Assembly (NCBI GenBank): GCA_021801125.1
Contig: JAJYYI010000017.1
Location: 97,095 to 161,094, forward strand
Length of the DNA: 64,000 nucleotides
From: Deltaproteobacteria bacterium
GTDB lineage: Bacteria; Desulfobacterota; Binatia; Binatales; Binataceae
Direction: 5' to 3'
The notes beneath the pieces are model-generated. The model worked only from the letters and a program-made list of their open reading frames with translations, made no database searches and was not told where the DNA came from. Of this stretch, positions 58,434-64,000 are shown piece after piece. A program made the position numbers and the translations under genes. The stretch's first letter is position 1. Every line of letters begins with the position of its first letter.

Positions 58434-59531
58434 GTGAAAGCATGCCTGTCGGGCGCCTGCCACGAAGCGTGGCGACGGCTCGCCGCCATCGCGGAAAGCG
58501 CTGGTAAAACCAGTCCGCGCCTGCCACATTCGACACGCGGCGCCTGTGCTCAAATCAGGCGCGACGCTGCGCGAAGTTTCCTGTTCGCAGTCATCGCGAG
58601 TGCGTTGCCGCTTTGGTGCGGCCCGCTGCCAGCGCGGGCCCAGGAGGTAGTGGACCGCGTGGTCGCCAGCGTGGACGGTGAACCGATTACCACGCAGGAC
58701 GTCCGAGAATACGCGCGCAGACGCGGGGTCAATCTGCCGCCCAATGTCGACGAAAAGTCGGCGGCCTTTCAGCAAGCGCTGCACGGGACGATCGATGAGC
58801 GATTGTTCGAGGAAGAGCTTAAAAGCGTAAGCGGCGAAGTCGATGACGCCATGGTCGATCGCTACATAAAAAACGTCAACATGCAGAATCACGTCAGCGA
58901 CAAAGAGCTGCAGGACGCGCTGCGCGCCAACAAGGTCAGCTACGAAGAATTTCGCAGACGAGCGCGGGAGCAGGTCGAGCGGATGGTGTTAATCCAGCGT
59001 GAGGTGCGCCAAAAGATAACCATTCCTCAAGACCAGATTGAGGCGTACTACAAAAGCCACCAGCCGGAATTCATGGTCAAAGAGGAACGCTATCGAATCG
59101 CGCAGATCCTAATCGCTACCGATGACCGCAGCTCGCAGGACCAGATCTCCCGCGCCCGCAGCCGGGCGCTCCTGATACGCAAACGCCTGTTGGAGGGACA
59201 GAACTTCGCCGATCTCGCACAGAAGTTTTCGGACGATCCCTCCAAAAACAGCGGCGGCGATCTCGGTTGGTTTAAACCTAACGAGCTGCTCGACGAGGTA
59301 AGACAGGCGGTCATTAACCTCAAGGTCGGCGAAGTTTCTCAAGTCGTGCAAACCTCGCACGGTTTTCACATTCTCAAGCTTGAGGACCATGAAAAACCCG
59401 GCCTGCGCTCGCTTATCGAGGTCAAGGACGAGATAGAGAACAAGTTGATCATGGACCGACTCGAGTCCGAATTCAGACGCTGGCTGCGCGACGACTTGGC
59501 TAAGAAGCATGTGGTGGAATCGAACCTCTGA
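58434..59531 (+). CDS. SurA-like periplasmic peptidylprolyl isomerase/chaperone
   Basis: GTG start after AGGAGG; 'VVDRVVASVDGEPITTQDV', parvulin 'RIAQILIA...LAQKFSDDPSKNSGGDLGWFKPNELLDEV'. Confidence 0.9.
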   Translation: MKACLSGACHEAWRRLAAIAESAGKTSPRLPHSTRGACAQIRRDAARSFLFAVIASALPLWCGPLPARAQEVVDRVVASVDGEPITTQDVREYARRRGVNLPPNVDEKSAAFQQALHGTIDERLFEEELKSVSGEVDDAMVDRYIKNVNMQNHVSDKELQDALRANKVSYEEFRRRAREQVERMVLIQREVRQKITIPQDQIEAYYKSHQPEFMVKEERYRIAQILIATDDRSSQDQISRARSRALLIRKRLLEGQNFADLAQKFSDDPSKNSGGDLGWFKPNELLDEVRQAVINLKVGEVSQVVQTSHGFHILKLEDHEKPGLRSLIEVKDEIENKLIMDRLESEFRRWLRDDLAKKHVVESNL

Positions 59532-59543
59532 AGGTGGCGCAAG

Positions 59544-60608
59544 GTGAACAAGACTCGGTCTGTTGCGCTCGGAAGCGGCGGCGCTCCTCTCGTCATCAGC
59601 ATGGGCGATCCGGCCGGCATCGGGCCCGAGATAATTCTTAAGGCGTGCGCGGTCCTGGCACGCCGGGAAGCTTGCCCAAACCTCTTGGTGGTCGGCGACT
59701 TCGGCACGATACGCGCGGCGGCGGCAAAATTGAGCGGCGTTCCCGAGCCATTTCGCTGGCGCAAGGGCGAGCCGTTTTGCGCGCCGCGCCGAGGCCTGGC
59801 TGTCTTGGAAGCAAGCGAGCTTCCCGAGGCTGCAAGGCGGCCCGGAGAACCGACGGTCGAGGGCGGACAGGCTGCTTACGACTATATCCTGACGGCGGCG
59901 AGGATGGTCCTTGAGCACGAGGCAAGCGGATTGATAACGGCTCCCATCAGCAAGCACTGGCTCAACCTCGCCGGACATCACTTCGCGGGCCACTCGGAAC
60001 TCTTGGCCGAGCTTGGCGGCGTGAAAACATGGCGCATGATGTTCGTCGGTGAACAGCTCAAGGTCGCCCTCGTGACAGTTCACATCGGGCTTGCCAAGGT
60101 TCCGGCGGCTCTAACGTGTGACGGCGTCTTCCATACCATCGCGCTTCTGTCCGAACATCTGCGCCTGCATTTGGGAATCACGACGCCGCGGGTGGTCGTG
60201 CTCGGTTTGAATCCGCATGCCGGCGAGGACGGGCTTTTCGGCGACGAAGAGATTCGCGTTATCGCGCCGGCCGTCGAGCGCGCAAGACGCGCCGGATTCA
60301 ACGTTCGAGGTCCCGTTCCCCCGGACAGCGCGTTCGCCCGGCCGACCGGAACATTTGAATTCGACGGTGCGGTCGCGATGTACCACGATCAGGGATTGCT
60401 GCCCATAAAGACGTTGGAATTTGATCGCGCCATCAACGTCACCTTGGGCTTACCCTTTGTGCGCACCTCACCCGACCACGGAACCGCTTTCGACATCGCC
60501 GGTCGCAACCAGGCCAATCCGACGAGCATCATTGCCGCCATTGATTACGCCTGGCGCGCCAGCGCCGCCACAAGCACGCCCGAAGGGCGGCGCACCCCTA
60601 CCGGCTAG
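59544..60608 (+). CDS. pdxA: 4-hydroxythreonine-4-phosphate dehydrogenase
   Basis: '[21 protein letters not shown]', '[44 protein letters not shown]'. Confidence 0.96.
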   Translation: MNKTRSVALGSGGAPLVISMGDPAGIGPEIILKACAVLARREACPNLLVVGDFGTIRAAAAKLSGVPEPFRWRKGEPFCAPRRGLAVLEASELPEAARRPGEPTVEGGQAAYDYILTAARMVLEHEASGLITAPISKHWLNLAGHHFAGHSELLAELGGVKTWRMMFVGEQLKVALVTVHIGLAKVPAALTCDGVFHTIALLSEHLRLHLGITTPRVVVLGLNPHAGEDGLFGDEEIRVIAPAVERARRAGFNVRGPVPPDSAFARPTGTFEFDGAVAMYHDQGLLPIKTLEFDRAINVTLGLPFVRTSPDHGTAFDIAGRNQANPTSIIAAIDYAWRASAATSTPEGRRTPTG

Positions 60609-60618
60609 GACGCGCAAC

Positions 60619-63444
<2,826 letters not shown>

Positions 63445-63482
63445 GGCCCGCCGTCAACGGCGGTCTGCGCCAAGCGCCGCGC

Positions 63483-63524
63483 CGCCGGTTCAGCGCGCGC
63501 CGAACAACGCGCGCTGAACCGGCG
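63483..63524. repeat. Perfect 17-bp inverted repeat at the 3' end of the DUF488 gene
   Basis: CGCCGGTTCAGCGCGCG-type arms at 63483-63499 and 63508-63524 with an 8-nt loop, between convergent uvrA and DUF488. Confidence 0.85.
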
Positions 63525-64000
63525 CCGGATAGGTCAATCGGCCGTCGCGAACCACAGCAAACGGCGTCAAAACGTGCTCGACCAACAGCCCGTCGGGCAT
63601 GATATGCCTGACCGTATGCCCCAGCACCAGAAGCTGATCCGCGATCAGCCGGCGATGGCATTGCCACCACAAGCCCTCCGCGCATATCACGGCCGGACGT
63701 TTATCGCCTACTGACGCGATGAATCCGGTCAACGCGGACTGGAACTCCGGGCTGCTCATGTGCGCCGCGTAGGCGCGGAATCCCGGCTGCTCCCAGCCGG
63801 CATAGGTCGGGGCGTCGGTGCGCAGATGCCGTCGTCCGCCCAGCGCCGGAAGCCACAAGTAGCCGATTCCGGCGGCGTTCAGATGGGCTTGAAGTTGGTC
63901 CTGGTTGAACTGTGGCCAGCGCCTTGATTGAGGAAAGCGTCGCACGTCGGCAACGAGGTTCACACCCGCGGCCGAAAGCAATTCGATCAGGCGATCGGCG
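63490..64000 (-). CDS. DUF488 family protein (truncated by window edge)
   Basis: 'LIELLSAAGVNLVADVRRFPQSRRWPQFN...AVICAEGLWWQCHRRLIAD'; frame open to the window end. Confidence 0.9.
   Translation of the reverse strand, partial: ADRLIELLSAAGVNLVADVRRFPQSRRWPQFNQDQLQAHLNAAGIGYLWLPALGGRRHLRTDAPTYAGWEQPGFRAYAAHMSSPEFQSALTGFIASVGDKRPAVICAEGLWWQCHRRLIADQLLVLGHTVRHIMPDGLLVEHVLTPFAVVRDGRLTYPAPVQRALFGAR

Noticed and set aside
59109-60083. 324-aa minus-strand ORF
   Set aside because: Antisense across the surA-like and pdxA genes; no protein motif

Overview
A 64 kb window of high-GC bacterial chromosome, almost entirely coding. The gene content looks like a Gram-negative, deltaproteobacterial or Binatota-like genome, but that placement is inference only. 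I saw no rRNA, convincing tRNA, CRISPR array, transposase or prophage. Housekeeping blocks: secD-yajC-tgt-queA (minus strand), nuoA/nuoC/nuoD, a GT9/WaaP-like/GT4 envelope cluster leading into yicC-gmk-spoT-ridA, an AmgK/MurU-like pair, a dipeptide-type ABC transporter (two permeases plus binding protein), and mfd-surA-like-pdxA-uvrA. The accessory interest is in four places. (1) At ~39.8-44.6 kb there is a tandemly duplicated module of an outer-membrane barrel plus an exported protein that aligns to the HMA (heavy-metal-associated) fold but lacks its CxxC. A third, divergent HMA-like copy and a tiny coupled ORF accompany it. (2) At ~30.2-31.8 kb there is a pair of secreted, Cys-rich 'VGGN'-repeat paralogues, bounded by an upstream 26-bp palindrome and a strong terminator. 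(3) At 217-825 there is a CcmE homologue with Cys in place of the heme-binding His and a ~70-aa insertion. (4) At 47.4-51.9 kb there is a MaoC / CitE-like lyase / two family-III CoA-transferase cluster resembling the gene set for C5-dicarboxyl-CoA (itaconate/mesaconate) metabolism. Several normally conserved neighbours (nuoB, secF, rpoZ, oligopeptide ABC ATPases) are missing from their expected positions.
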